Below, one piece after another: positions 1-8,801 of a stretch of 64,000 nucleotides of DNA. The notes beneath the pieces are model-generated. The model ran no database searches. It worked only from the letters and a program-made list of their open reading frames with translations, and was not told the DNA's origin. The stretch covers positions 186,001 to 250,000 of the forward strand of contig NZ_LQQP01000023.1 in the NCBI RefSeq assembly GCF_001619615.1, written 5' to 3'. This DNA is from Microbacterium sp. T32 (lineage in GTDB: Bacteria; Actinomycetota; Actinomycetes; Actinomycetales; Microbacteriaceae). A program made the position numbers and the translations under genes. The number at the start of each line of letters is the position of its first letter. The stretch's first letter is position 1.

Positions 1-1
1 C

Positions 2-2515
2 GGCATCGCGTCGTACTCCGTGCCGGTTGCGGGCAAGGCCACGACCTACCTCGTCACCGCGAACGAGGGCGACGGCCGCGAGTGGGGCAGCTTCACGGAC
101 GAGGCCCGGATCAAGGATCTCGGCAAGAAGGACCTCGCCCCGATCTGCGCGACCTCGCCGCTGGCTGGACGCTCGGCGGATGCCGACCTCGGACGCCTCA
201 AGGTCGTCACCGACCTCGGCAAGACCGCCGACGGCTGCTACAGCGAGCTCTACGCGTACGGCGGCCGTTCGTTCTCGATCTGGGACACCACGGGCGCGCT
301 CGTCTTCGACTCCGGCGACGACTTCGAGCAGAAGCTCAAGGAGGTCGCCCCCGAGCTGTTCAACGTCTCGAACGACAACAACACCGTAGACGACCGCAGC
401 GACGACAAGGGCCCCGAGCCCGAGGGCGTCGCGATCGGCGTCGTCGACGGCCGCACGTACGCCTTCATCGGCCTCGAGCGGGCGGGCGGCGTGATGGTCT
501 ACGACATCACCGACCCGAAGAACGCGACCTACGTCACATACGTGAACAACCGCGACGCCTCGGCGAACGTGGAGTCCGCCGCGGCGGGCGACCTCGGCCC
601 CGAGGGCCTCACGTTCGTCTCGGCGCTGCGTTCACCCACGGGCGTTCCGCTGCTCATCACCGGCAACGAGGTCTCGGGCTCGACCACCGTCTTCGAGGTG
701 CGTCCGACGCAGCCGAAGGCGCCCGACCTGCAGATCCTGACGATCAACGACTTCCACGGCCGTCTGCTGCAGGAGACCGGCGGAGTCGCGGGCGCGGGAG
801 TGCTCGCCGGCGCGGTCGAGAAGTACCGTCAGCAGAACCCGAACACGCTGTTCGTCTCGGCCGGTGACAACATCGGCGCGAGCGCGTTCGAGTCGTTCAT
901 CGACCAGGACACCCCGACGATCAAGGCCCTGAAGGCCGCGACGCTCGACGTGAGCACGGTCGGCAACCACGAGTTCGATCGCGGCTTCGCCGACCTGACC
1001 GACCGCGTGATCCCGGCGTACGGCGGCAACACGGGCGACTTCAGCGACTTCGCGCTCGGCGCCAACGTGTACGAGAAGGGCACCAAGACCCCCGCCCTGA
1101 AGCCGTACACGATCAAGGACGTCAACGGCACGAAGGTCGCCTTCGTCGGCACCGTGACCGAGCAGACCGCCGGCATGGTCGACCCCTCGAAGATCACCGA
1201 GATCGAGTTCGGCGACCAGGTCGAGGCGGCCAACCGCGAGGCGAAGAACGCCCGCGCAGCCGGTGCCGACATCGTGATCCTCCTCGCCCACGAGGGCTCG
1301 GAAGGCACCGACTGCACGAAGATCGCCACCGAGTCGGGAGACTTCGGCGATCTCGTGCGCAACGCCTCGAGCGACGTGGATGCCATCGTCTCGGCGCACA
1401 CGCACCAGAAGTACGCGTGCGAGATCGGCGGCCGCTCCGTCATCCAGACCGGTCAGTACGGCACGAACCTCGGCACGCTCGACATCGACCTCGACGACGC
1501 CGGCAAGCTCGTCTCGATCACGCCGGGTGTGCGTGCGCTGTACGACTCCACCGTTTCGCAGTGGATCGCCTACCCGCAGACTCAGGTCGCCAAGATCGTG
1601 GCGGATGCCAAGGCCACCGCCGACGTGAAGGGCCAGGTCGAGGTCGGCACGATCACGACCGACATCACGCGGGCGAAGAACGGCTCCGGCGGCGAAGACC
1701 GCGGCGCCTACTCGACGCTCGGCAACACCGTCGCCGACGTGTACCTGTGGGCCACGAGCGAGAACCCCTCCTTCAACGGCCAGGACGCGCAGATCGCCTT
1801 CATGAACCCCGGCGGACTGCGCGCCGATCTGCTGTACGGGACCGACAACGGCTCGATGTCGTACCGCGAGGTCGCGAACGTGCAGCCCTTCGGCAACACG
1901 CTCGTGACGCTCTCCCTCACGGGCGCGCAGCTGAAGTCGGTGCTGGAGGAGCAGTGGCAGCCCGCGGAGGCGTCGCGTCCGGTGCTCGCGCTCGGTGTCT
2001 CGAAGGGCTTCACGTTCGAGTACGACCCGACGGCGGCGAAGGGTTCGCGGATCGGCTCCATTGCCCTGAACGGCACGCCGATCATCCCGACCGCGTCGTA
2101 CCGCGTTGTGACCAACTCGTTCCTCGCGGGGGGCGGCGACAACTTCGGCACCTTCGCGCAGGGCACCGGCAAGGCCGACTCGGGTCAGATCGACCTGCAG
2201 GCCACCGTGGACTACTTCGCCGCGAAGGGCACGGTCGCACCGTCGCCGCTCGGCCGCGCGTACCTGAAGGGCACGCAGCCGGTCGACGAGGGCACCGGCT
2301 CCACCCCCACCCCGACGCCCGACCCTTCGGCGTCGACGACGCCGACGCCGACGCCGACCCCGACGTCGACGTCAACGCCGGGCGCAACGGCCGGTCGGCC
2401 GGGTTCGCTGGCCACGACGGGCACCGAGCTGCCCTGGGGCCTCGCGCTCGGCGGTGCGTTCCTGGTGGTCGCCGGTGGTCTGGCCTTCGTCCTGCGCAAG
2501 CGCCGCACGGTCTGA
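2..2515 (+). CDS. Wall-anchored bifunctional metallophosphatase/5'-nucleotidase, 5' end missing
   Basis: The frame is open from the first base, so the N-terminus and any signal peptide lie upstream; 837 residues are visible. Residues 1-235 resemble the choice-of-anchor I (esterase-like propeller) module. A calcineurin-type phosphoesterase follows, with TINDFHGRL near 245, GNHEFDRG near 320 and SAHTHQK near 465, then a 5'-nucleotidase C domain (NPGGLRADL near 600). After a Pro/Thr-rich linker (about 756-795) come LATTG, a hydrophobic segment and RKRR, a cell-wall sorting signal of the LAXTG type used by class E sortases. The likely role is extracellular nucleotide or phosphoester hydrolysis for nucleoside and phosphate salvage. 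Confidence 0.9.
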   Translation, partial: GIASYSVPVAGKATTYLVTANEGDGREWGSFTDEARIKDLGKKDLAPICATSPLAGRSADADLGRLKVVTDLGKTADGCYSELYAYGGRSFSIWDTTGALVFDSGDDFEQKLKEVAPELFNVSNDNNTVDDRSDDKGPEPEGVAIGVVDGRTYAFIGLERAGGVMVYDITDPKNATYVTYVNNRDASANVESAAAGDLGPEGLTFVSALRSPTGVPLLITGNEVSGSTTVFEVRPTQPKAPDLQILTINDFHGRLLQETGGVAGAGVLAGAVEKYRQQNPNTLFVSAGDNIGASAFESFIDQDTPTIKALKAATLDVSTVGNHEFDRGFADLTDRVIPAYGGNTGDFSDFALGANVYEKGTKTPALKPYTIKDVNGTKVAFVGTVTEQTAGMVDPSKITEIEFGDQVEAANREAKNARAAGADIVILLAHEGSEGTDCTKIATESGDFGDLVRNASSDVDAIVSAHTHQKYACEIGGRSVIQTGQYGTNLGTLDIDLDDAGKLVSITPGVRALYDSTVSQWIAYPQTQVAKIVADAKATADVKGQVEVGTITTDITRAKNGSGGEDRGAYSTLGNTVADVYLWATSENPSFNGQDAQIAFMNPGGLRADLLYGTDNGSMSYREVANVQPFGNTLVTLSLTGAQLKSVLEEQWQPAEASRPVLALGVSKGFTFEYDPTAAKGSRIGSIALNGTPIIPTASYRVVTNSFLAGGGDNFGTFAQGTGKADSGQIDLQATVDYFAAKGTVAPSPLGRAYLKGTQPVDEGTGSTPTPTPDPSASTTPTPTPTPTSTSTPGATAGRPGSLATTGTELPWGLALGGAFLVVAGGLAFVLRKRRTV

Positions 2516-2526
2516 CCCTCGCCTCA

Positions 2527-2562
2527 GGAACGGCCCTCACCCTTCGGGATGGGGGCCGTTCC
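2527..2562. terminator. Hairpin terminator after the 5'-nucleotidase
   Basis: Perfect 10-bp inverted repeat (GGAACGGCCC at 2527-2536, GGGCCGTTCC at 2553-2562) with a 16-nt loop, 12 nt after the stop codon. There is no U-tract, as is common in high-GC actinobacteria. It lies between convergent genes and may serve both strands. Confidence 0.7.
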
Positions 2563-2570
2563 CCTTCGCG

Positions 2571-2627
2571 TGAGGGGTCAATTTTTGTCGCTTCGCGGCT
2601 CGCGAGGCGACAGAAATTGACCCCTCA
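2571..2627. repeat. Palindromic repeat, GGGGTCAATT family, copy 1
   Basis: Two 21-bp arms (2571-2591 and 2607-2627) form an inverted repeat with one mismatch around a 15-nt loop. The core words are GAGGGGTCAA and GACAGAAATTGACCCC. It sits between the stop codons of two convergent genes, where it could act as a bidirectional terminator. A second copy lies at 50724-50778 between hemL and hemB. Confidence 0.75.
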
Positions 2628-2632
2628 CGCAG

Positions 2633-3823
2633 CTAGAAGCGCCGGAGCAGCGCGGCCAGGGCCTGGCCGCCGCCGATGCACATCGTCACCACGGCGTACT
2701 CCAGGTCGCGGCGCTGCAGGTCGAGGGCGGCGCGGACCGTCAGGATCGCGCCGGTCGCTCCGACCGGATGCCCCAGCGCGATCGCGCCGCCGTACGGGTT
2801 GACCTTCTCGGGGTCGAGGCGCGCGTCGCGGATCACCGCCACCGCCTGCGCCGCGAACGCCTCGTTCAGCTCGATCACGTCGACGTCGGCGGGCGTGAGC
2901 CCGGTCTGCTCCCACAGCCGCTGCAGCGCCAGGACCGGGGCGTACCCCATGATCTCGGGGTCGACGCCCGCGGTCGTCACGGCTTCGAGGGTCGCGAGGC
3001 CGGTCAAGCCCCGCTCCCGTACGTCGTCCTCCCGCATGAGCACGGTCGCGGCCGCGCCGTCGTTGATCCCCGAGGAGTTGCCCGCCGTCACGGAGCCTTC
3101 CGCGGCGAACGCGGGCCGCAACCCGGCGAGCACCTCGAGCGTCGTGCCGGGGCGCGGGTGCTCGTCCGTCGCGACCTCGACCGGGCGCTTGCCGCCGGTC
3201 GTCACGGGCACGATCTCCTCCGCGAACGCCGCACGGCTGGCATCCAGGGCCGCCCTGCGCTGGCTCTCGACGGCGAAGGCGTCCTGCTCGGCTCGGGAGA
3301 CGGAGTATCGGGATGCCACGGTCTCGGCGGTCGTGCCCATGTGCCGGCCGCTGAACGGGTCGGTGAGGATCGCGAGCGTGCCGTCGAGGAGCGTCCGGTC
3401 GCCGAGCCGCGCGTTGCCGCGCGCGCCGTACTCCAGGAACGGGGTGCGCGACATGCTCTCGTCGCCGCCCGCGACGACGATGTCGACGCCGCCCCAGCGC
3501 AGCTCCTGGGCGCCGGACCAGATCGCCTGCAACCCCGACCCGCACAGGCGGTTGACGGTGAAGGCGGGCACGCGGGTCGGCAGCCCTGCGGCGAGCGCGA
3601 CGCGGCGGGCGTTGTAGGCGTCGGGTCCGTTCTGCGCGATGCAGCCCATGATCACTTCGCCCACGGCATCCTTCGGGACCCCCGCGCGCTCGAGGGCGGC
3701 CGACACCGCCGCCGCGCCGAGCTCGTGCGCGTCGACGCCGGAGAGGGCGCCGCCGAAGGAGCCGATCGGCGTCCGCGCCCCCGCGACGAGGACGATGCGG
3801 GGCGGGGCCGGGGAGACCGTCAT
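2633..3823 (-). CDS. Acetyl-CoA C-acyltransferase (thiolase)
   Basis: A 396-residue thiolase that condenses or cleaves acyl-CoA and acetyl-CoA in the cytoplasm. The nucleophilic Cys94 lies in NRLCGSGL, the NEAFAAQA block is present, GHPVGATG supplies the active-site His near 353, and CIGGGQ supplies the C-terminal Cys. The start at 3823 is chosen because GGAGGAT stands just upstream and the thiolase fold begins at once; a longer in-frame reading upstream has no family similarity. It is a single gene divergent from an ABC exporter. Whether it degrades fatty acids or makes acetoacetyl-CoA cannot be decided from the sequence. Confidence 0.92.
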   Translation of the reverse strand: MTVSPAPPRIVLVAGARTPIGSFGGALSGVDAHELGAAAVSAALERAGVPKDAVGEVIMGCIAQNGPDAYNARRVALAAGLPTRVPAFTVNRLCGSGLQAIWSGAQELRWGGVDIVVAGGDESMSRTPFLEYGARGNARLGDRTLLDGTLAILTDPFSGRHMGTTAETVASRYSVSRAEQDAFAVESQRRAALDASRAAFAEEIVPVTTGGKRPVEVATDEHPRPGTTLEVLAGLRPAFAAEGSVTAGNSSGINDGAAATVLMREDDVRERGLTGLATLEAVTTAGVDPEIMGYAPVLALQRLWEQTGLTPADVDVIELNEAFAAQAVAVIRDARLDPEKVNPYGGAIALGHPVGATGAILTVRAALDLQRRDLEYAVVTMCIGGGQALAALLRRF

Positions 3824-3857
3824 GGTGATCCTCCAGGGGTGGAACGGAAGGCTAGAA

Positions 3858-3881
3858 ACGGTACGCCGTGCGGCGTAGTGT
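3858..3881. promoter_or_regulatory. Operator-like palindrome overlapping an exporter promoter
   Basis: TACGCCG (3862-3868) and CGGCGTA (3871-3877) form a perfect 7-bp inverted repeat with a 2-nt centre in the 65-bp gap between the thiolase and ABC genes. It overlaps TAGTGT (3876-3881), a plausible -10 box ending 7 nt before the ABC start codon at 3889. A dimeric repressor here could block the exporter promoter; which one is unknown. Confidence 0.45.
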
Positions 3882-3888
3882 CCGCCAT

Positions 3889-4782
3889 ATGGACGCGGTG
3901 ATCCGCACGGTGGGGCTGCGCAAGTCCTACGGTCGTACGAACGCTCTCGACGGCCTCGACCTCGAGGTGGCGGCAGGGCAGATCCACGGCTTCCTCGGCC
4001 CGAACGGCGCCGGGAAGTCGACGACGATCCGCATCCTCCTGGGTCTGGCGCGGGCCACCGGCGGGACCGCAACGGTGTTCGGGGAAGACCCGTGGCGCGA
4101 TGCGGCGCGCCTGCACCGACGCGTCGCCTACGTCCCGGGCGACGTGAACCTGTGGCCGGGGCTGTCGGGCGGCGAAGCCATCGACCTGCTCGCGCGCCTG
4201 CGCGGCGACGGACGTTCCGTGGCCTATCGCGACGAGCGGGCGCGACTCCTCGAGGCGTTCGACCTCGACCCCCGCAAGAAGGGCCGGTCGTACTCGAAGG
4301 GCAGTCGGCAGAAGGTGGCGCTCGTCGCCGCGTTCGCCGCGCCGGCCGATCTCTTCGTCCTCGACGAGCCCACGAGCGGACTCGACCCCCTCATGGAGGT
4401 CGTCTTCCAGCGCGAGGTGCGGCGAGCCCGTGACCGCGGAGCGACCGTGCTGCTGTCGAGCCACATCTTGTCCGAGGTCGAGCAGGTCTGCGACCGGGTC
4501 AGCATCATCCGCGCCGGCCGGGTCGTCGACGACGGCTCCCTCGACGACCTCCGGCACCTCACCCGCACCCAGGTCTCGTTCGCCGACGCGGGCGGCGACC
4601 TGCCGACCCTGCCCGGCGCGCACGAGGTGCAGCGACGCGACGGGCGCGTGCACCTCACCGTCGACACCGCCGAGGTGGCATCCCTCCTCCCCGCGCTCGG
4701 GGCGCTGGGAGTCCAGGCGCTGCGCGTCGAACCGGCGTCGCTCGAGGAGCTCTTCCTCCGCCATTACGGGTCGCAGCCGTGA
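3889..4782 (+). CDS. ABC-2 type exporter, ATP-binding subunit
   Basis: A 297-residue ATPase that powers the permease encoded next to it. Walker A is GPNGAGKST (37-45). The signature motif is the variant YSKGSRQKV (about 134-142), and Walker B is LFVLDEPTSGLDP. The C-terminal 80 residues resemble the extension of drug and polyketide exporters. The ATG at 3889 has no Shine-Dalgarno sequence but has TAGTGT 7 nt before it, so the transcript is probably leaderless; an in-frame GTG at 3868 falls inside the palindrome and is less likely. The gene overlaps the permease by 4 nt (GTGA), implying coupled translation. Confidence 0.88.
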   Translation: MDAVIRTVGLRKSYGRTNALDGLDLEVAAGQIHGFLGPNGAGKSTTIRILLGLARATGGTATVFGEDPWRDAARLHRRVAYVPGDVNLWPGLSGGEAIDLLARLRGDGRSVAYRDERARLLEAFDLDPRKKGRSYSKGSRQKVALVAAFAAPADLFVLDEPTSGLDPLMEVVFQREVRRARDRGATVLLSSHILSEVEQVCDRVSIIRAGRVVDDGSLDDLRHLTRTQVSFADAGGDLPTLPGAHEVQRRDGRVHLTVDTAEVASLLPALGALGVQALRVEPASLEELFLRHYGSQP

Positions 4783-6401
4783 CCGGATTCTCGCTGCTCC
4801 TGCGGGCGCGATGGCGACGGGATGCCGTGCAGCTCACGATCTGGATCGCCGGTGCCCTGCTGCTCGCCGCATCGGCGGTGGTCGGGGTGCGCGGGACGTT
4901 CCCGGACGAGACCGACCGCGTCACGCTGCTGGCCACCGCGGTCGCGAACCCGGTGGTGCTGCTGTTCCGCGGCCTGCCGTCGGGGACGGACGAGGGCGCG
5001 TTCACGGCGTTCCTCATCCTGCCGTTCGTCGCGCTGCTCGCGGCGCTCATGAGCACGTTCCTCGCCGTGCGGCACACCCGCGGAGACGAGGATGCCGGCC
5101 GCGCCGAGCTCGTCGCCGCCACCCCGGCCGGCCGGGTCGTCCCGCTGGTGGCGACGGTGGTGCACGGCATCCTCGCGAACGTCGTCCTGGGGGTTCTCGT
5201 GACCCTCGCCTACCTCGCGATGGGGTTCGCCGGGGCGGGAAGCGTGCTCATGGGGGCCGCCTCGACGCTGACCGGCGTGGCGTTCCTCGGGGTGGGGCTC
5301 GTCGCGGCGCAGGTCGCGGCATCCGCGCGGACGGCGAACACGATCGGCGTGTGGGCCGTGCTGCTGAGCTACCTCGCGTGCGGCCTCGGCAACGCCCTCG
5401 GCACGCCCAACGCCGACCTGCAGCGGATGACGAGCGCGCCCCTGGCGTGGGTGTCGCCGTTCGGGTGGGCGGAGAACACCCGCCCGTACGACTCGAACGC
5501 GGCCGGGACGCTCGCGCCGTTCGCCGGGGTCATCGTCGTCGCGCTCGTCGCGGCCTTCGCCCTGTCGAGCGCCCGTGATGTCGGCGGTTCGCTGCTGCCC
5601 GCGCGCCGGGGACACGCGACGGCGAGCGTCGCACTGTCGGGACCGATCGGTCTGGTGTGGCGCGAAGCGCGGGGCTCGCTCCTCGGGTGGACCGTGGGCG
5701 GGGCGATCGTGGGCGTGATGTCGACGCGACTCGCGGCGGCGATCGCCGACATCGGCGACTCGATCGCGTCGGTGCAGGCGCTGCTGCAGGCGCTCGCATC
5801 GCAGGGATCGCTCGCGCAGGGCGCCATCGAGGTGTTCTTCACCCTGGCCGGGGTGCTCGCGGCGTGCGCCGGCATCCAGACGGTCACGCGCGCCCGGCAG
5901 GATGAGGCCGCGGGCCTCGCGGAGCCCGTGCGTGCGGCGGGCGTCGGACCGGTGCGGTGGGTCGCGGCGTACCTGGTCGTGGCGGTGGTCGCCGTCTTCG
6001 CGTGCCTCGCCGCGGCGACCGCGGGCGCGGCCCTCGGCCAGCTCGCGACCGACGCCTCGCAGACCGATCTGATCCGGGATGCCGCGGTGGCGGCGGCAGG
6101 CCAAGCGGTGGCGGCTCTGACGCTCGTCGTCGTCGCCGCGCTGGTCGTCGTGGTCGCTCCCCGGCTGTCGCTGCCGGTGGGCTGGGCGCTGGTGGGCGTC
6201 GCGACCGTTGTGGGGCTGTTCGGTCCCCTGCTCGGACTCTCGGATGCCGCGGTCGACGCGTCACCCTTCGCCGCCGCACCCCGCATCGACGGGGATGCCC
6301 TGGATGTCCGCGGCGGCGTCTGGCTGGCCGTCGCGGTGATCATCGGGGTGGCGCTGCTCGCGGCGGCCGCCCGGCGCCGCGAGCTCGCCCCGGAGCGGTG
6401 A
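4779..6401 (+). CDS. ABC exporter permease (polyketide/tetronasin-exporter-like)
   Basis: A 540-residue integral membrane protein with about twelve hydrophobic segments in two similar halves (the second starts near residue 290). This is the layout of the actinobacterial antibiotic-exporter permeases related to the tetronasin transporter. It starts at a GTG overlapping the ATPase stop. The substrate is unknown; hydrophobic antibiotics or lipids are the usual guess. It ends 5 bp before the convergent TetR gene. Confidence 0.82.
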   Translation: MTGFSLLLRARWRRDAVQLTIWIAGALLLAASAVVGVRGTFPDETDRVTLLATAVANPVVLLFRGLPSGTDEGAFTAFLILPFVALLAALMSTFLAVRHTRGDEDAGRAELVAATPAGRVVPLVATVVHGILANVVLGVLVTLAYLAMGFAGAGSVLMGAASTLTGVAFLGVGLVAAQVAASARTANTIGVWAVLLSYLACGLGNALGTPNADLQRMTSAPLAWVSPFGWAENTRPYDSNAAGTLAPFAGVIVVALVAAFALSSARDVGGSLLPARRGHATASVALSGPIGLVWREARGSLLGWTVGGAIVGVMSTRLAAAIADIGDSIASVQALLQALASQGSLAQGAIEVFFTLAGVLAACAGIQTVTRARQDEAAGLAEPVRAAGVGPVRWVAAYLVVAVVAVFACLAAATAGAALGQLATDASQTDLIRDAAVAAAGQAVAALTLVVVAALVVVVAPRLSLPVGWALVGVATVVGLFGPLLGLSDAAVDASPFAAAPRIDGDALDVRGGVWLAVAVIIGVALLAAAARRRELAPER

Positions 6402-6406
6402 GCGCC

Positions 6407-6985
6407 CTACCCCCAGGAATCGAGCGTCGGCGGGATGGATGCCAGCGTGGCCACGGCCGCATCACGATCGGCGCGGGCGAGGGTCAGCGCCGCCACCACG
6501 AGCGACGCGCACACGGCGGAGAGGGAGTCCACGGCATCCGGGGTCAGGTCGGGACGCCGGTCGGCGACGGCGGCGCGGATCGCGGCACGCATCTCGGCGG
6601 CGTACCCCGATACGAGCGCGCGGACCTCGGCGTCGTCCGACGCCAAGGGCGATGAGCCGGCGTTGAGCAGCAGGCAGCCGAGACGGGCACGCGGGGTGTC
6701 GGCCGCGATGGCGGCGCGCATGTCCTCGACATACGCCTCGAGCGCGCCGGGATCGCCGCCGCCGAGGGGCCGGAGCCGCGTGCGCACGACGTCGTCGAGG
6801 TACGCCCCGAGCACCGCGTCGAAGAGGCCGCGCTTGCTGCCGAAGGCGTTGTACAGGCTCGACCGCGTGAGTCCGGTCGCGTCCTCGAGCTCGGTGATCC
6901 CCGCCTCGGCGTACCCGCGCTGCCAGAACACGTCGCGCGCAGCGTCGACCACCGCGCGGCGGTCGAACGTCGGCATCCTGCCCAT
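6407..6985 (-). CDS. TetR/AcrR-family transcriptional regulator
   Basis: A 192-residue repressor with an N-terminal helix-turn-helix (about 9-55; ITELEDATGLTRSSLYNAFGSK is split here as ITELEDATGL then TRSSLYNAFGSK) and a variable ligand-binding C-terminal domain containing one Cys (RLGCLLLNAG). The start ATG at 6985 is preceded by AGAAGGAA. It is divergent from the MDR oxidoreductase at 7054 with a 68-bp shared promoter, the usual arrangement of a regulator and its target. Control of the convergent ABC exporter is possible but less supported. Confidence 0.87.
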   Translation of the reverse strand: MGRMPTFDRRAVVDAARDVFWQRGYAEAGITELEDATGLTRSSLYNAFGSKRGLFDAVLGAYLDDVVRTRLRPLGGGDPGALEAYVEDMRAAIAADTPRARLGCLLLNAGSSPLASDDAEVRALVSGYAAEMRAAIRAAVADRRPDLTPDAVDSLSAVCASLVVAALTLARADRDAAVATLASIPPTLDSWG

Positions 6986-7011
6986 GGGTTTCCTTCTTCC
7001 CGATCCGGGTC

Positions 7012-7037
7012 TATATTAGACCGGTCGTTACAAAATA
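7012..7037. promoter_or_regulatory. Divergent promoter and probable TetR operator
   Basis: The AT-rich patch between the TetR gene and the MDR oxidoreductase contains TATATT (7012-7017, plus) and, on the minus strand, TAATAT (7019-7014). Both are good -10 candidates. GACCGGTC (7019-7026) is a perfect palindrome overlapping them. TAGACC-type half sites are known operators for several TetR regulators of stress oxidoreductases, so this is the probable binding site of the regulator at 6407-6985. Confidence 0.55.
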
Positions 7038-7053
7038 ACCACCAAGGAGAGAC

Positions 7054-8028
7054 ATGCGCGCCATCGTGCACCCCCAGTTCGGCGAACCGACCGACGTCCT
7101 CGACGTCGAAGACGTCGAGACCCCCGAGCCCGGCCCCGGCCAGGTGCGGCTGCGCATCCTTCTGTCTCCGATCCACAACCACGACCTGTGGACGATCCGC
7201 GGCACCTACGGGTACAAGCCCGAGCTCCCCGCCCGCGCCGGAACCGAGGCCGTCGGCATCGTCGACGCGCTCGGCGAGGGCGTCGAGGGACTCGAGATCG
7301 GCCAGCGCGTCGCCACGGGCGGGACGTTCGGCGTCTGGGCCGAGTACGTCGTCGCCCCCGCCGCCGGCCTCATCCCCGTCGCCGACGCTCTGCCCGACGA
7401 GATGGCCGCGCAGCTCGTCTCGATGCCGTTCAGCGCGATCAGCCTGCTGCACTCGCTCGACCTGAAGGCCGGCGACTGGCTCGTGCAGAACACCGCCAAC
7501 GGTGCGGTGGGGCGCATGGTCGCGCAGATCGCGAAGGCTCGTGGCATCCATGTCCTGGGTCTGGTGCGCCGCGCGAGCGCCGTCGACGAACTCGCGCAGC
7601 AGGGCATCACGAACGTCGTGTCGACCGACGCGGACGACTGGCGCGACAAGGCCCTCGCGATCATCGACGGCGGACGCGTCGTCGCCGGCGTCGACTCGGT
7701 CGGCGGATCGGCGGCGAACGACGTGCTGTCGCTGCTGTCCGAGAACGGCACGCTCGTGATCTTCGGGTCGATGGGCGAGAGCACGCTCGAGCTTTCCGCG
7801 GGCGACATCATCTTCCGCCAGGCGACCGTGAAGGGCTTCTGGGGCAGCGTCGTCAGCAAGACGATGGATGCCGAGACCCGCGGCGCCCTCTTCGGTGAGC
7901 TGTCGCGCTACCTCGCCGACGGCACCATGACCCTCCCGGTCGCGGCGACGTTCGCGCTCGAGGACGTCCGCGACGCCGCCGCCGCGAGCTTCTCGCCGCG
8001 CGTCGGCAAGGTGCTGCTGCGCCCGTAA
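7054..8028 (+). CDS. MDR-family (zinc-type) alcohol dehydrogenase/quinone oxidoreductase
   Basis: A 324-residue medium-chain reductase. The N-terminal GroES-like domain spans roughly 1-130 and the Rossmann domain 130-270, with the cofactor loop NTANGAVGRMVAQIAK near 148. The catalytic and structural zinc cysteines of true alcohol dehydrogenases are absent, so an NADPH quinone or enoyl reductase is more likely. AAGGAGAG stands 7 nt before the ATG. Divergence from a TetR gene suggests induction by an electrophile or xenobiotic. Confidence 0.82.
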   Translation: MRAIVHPQFGEPTDVLDVEDVETPEPGPGQVRLRILLSPIHNHDLWTIRGTYGYKPELPARAGTEAVGIVDALGEGVEGLEIGQRVATGGTFGVWAEYVVAPAAGLIPVADALPDEMAAQLVSMPFSAISLLHSLDLKAGDWLVQNTANGAVGRMVAQIAKARGIHVLGLVRRASAVDELAQQGITNVVSTDADDWRDKALAIIDGGRVVAGVDSVGGSAANDVLSLLSENGTLVIFGSMGESTLELSAGDIIFRQATVKGFWGSVVSKTMDAETRGALFGELSRYLADGTMTLPVAATFALEDVRDAAAASFSPRVGKVLLRP

Positions 8029-8054
8029 GCCCCGGGGCCCCGCGCCCCTCGCTC

Positions 8055-8311
8055 GAGTGTCCAGGACACGCCGTTGCGGCCCGCTCGCACACGGCGTGTC
8101 TTGGACACTCGGCGTTTGGGCGGGCGTGCGGGGTGGGTGGCGAGCGCGGGGCGTGCGGCGCCGGCGGCGAGTTCGGTGTCCAAGACACGCGGACGGCGGC
8201 GCGTGGCATCCGCGTGTCTTGGACACTCAACGGGGGAGACGGACGGCACCGATGTTCAGTGTCCAGGACACGCCGTTGCGCCCCACCCGCACACGGCGCG
8301 TCTTGGCCACT
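8055..8311. repeat. Three successive palindromes, GTGTCCAAGACACG family
   Basis: Three hairpins fill the 308-bp gap between two convergent genes. Arms 8055-8074/8091-8110 are 20 bp with one mismatch. Arms 8176-8193/8209-8226 are a perfect 18 bp. Arms 8258-8276/8293-8311 are 19 bp with a few mismatches. Each arm itself contains the near-palindrome GTGTCC(A/G)(A/G)GACAC. No coding potential is seen. Terminator activity for both flanking genes is plausible; amplification of a mobile palindrome is the alternative. Confidence 0.75.
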
Positions 8312-8336
8312 CGACGGGGCGCCACGGCGCGAAACC

Positions 8337-8801
8337 TCAGGCGAGCAGGCGCTCCAGCGCGTCGAGCGCGGGGCGCTGACCCTTCACGAGCGCCTCGCGG
8401 GCGGCATCCAGGTCCCTCCACTCGGCCCGGTCGACCTCGGGGAACGACGCCGTGCGGCCCGACCGCGGCGGCCACTCCATCTCGAACTCGCCGAACGAGA
8501 ACCCGGATGCCTCGAACCCGGTGCCGTCGAGGGCGAAGACGACGAGCTTCTTGCTCGACGCCGCGGCGAGCGTCCCGAGCTCGACCCACTCCCCCGCGGG
8601 GGGTTCGAGGCCGAGTTCCTCGACGAACTCGCGGTGCGCGGCATCCCGGGGCTCCTCGATCGCGGGGTCGAACTCGCCCTTCGGGATCGACCACGCGCCG
8701 GCGTCCTTGCGTGCCCAAAAGGGACCGCCCATGTGCGCGATGAGGACCTCGAGCGCGGGATGCCGCCGATACAGCAGCAGTCCCGCACTCCAGGCGACCA
8801 T
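8337..8801 (-). CDS. NUDIX hydrolase
   Basis: A 154-residue NUDIX pyrophosphohydrolase. The NUDIX box runs from Gly42 to Leu65 and ends REFVEELGL, a canonical REUxEExGU core; the gap from Gly to the first Glu is one residue longer than the textbook spacing, as in the PKGE subgroup acting on diadenosine polyphosphates or nucleoside diphosphate derivatives. Its ATG overlaps the stop of the upstream DUF4407 gene by one base (TGATG), so the two are co-translated. The substrate is undetermined. Confidence 0.85.
   Translation of the reverse strand: MVAWSAGLLLYRRHPALEVLIAHMGGPFWARKDAGAWSIPKGEFDPAIEEPRDAAHREFVEELGLEPPAGEWVELGTLAAASSKKLVVFALDGTGFEASGFSFGEFEMEWPPRSGRTASFPEVDRAEWRDLDAAREALVKGQRPALDALERLLA

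Noticed and set aside
6407..6985. TetR gene as regulator of the adjacent ABC exporter
   Set aside because: The genes are convergent and the exporter promoter carries a different palindrome; the operator at 7019-7026 lies between the TetR and MDR genes, favouring MDR control. Not excluded, only unsupported.
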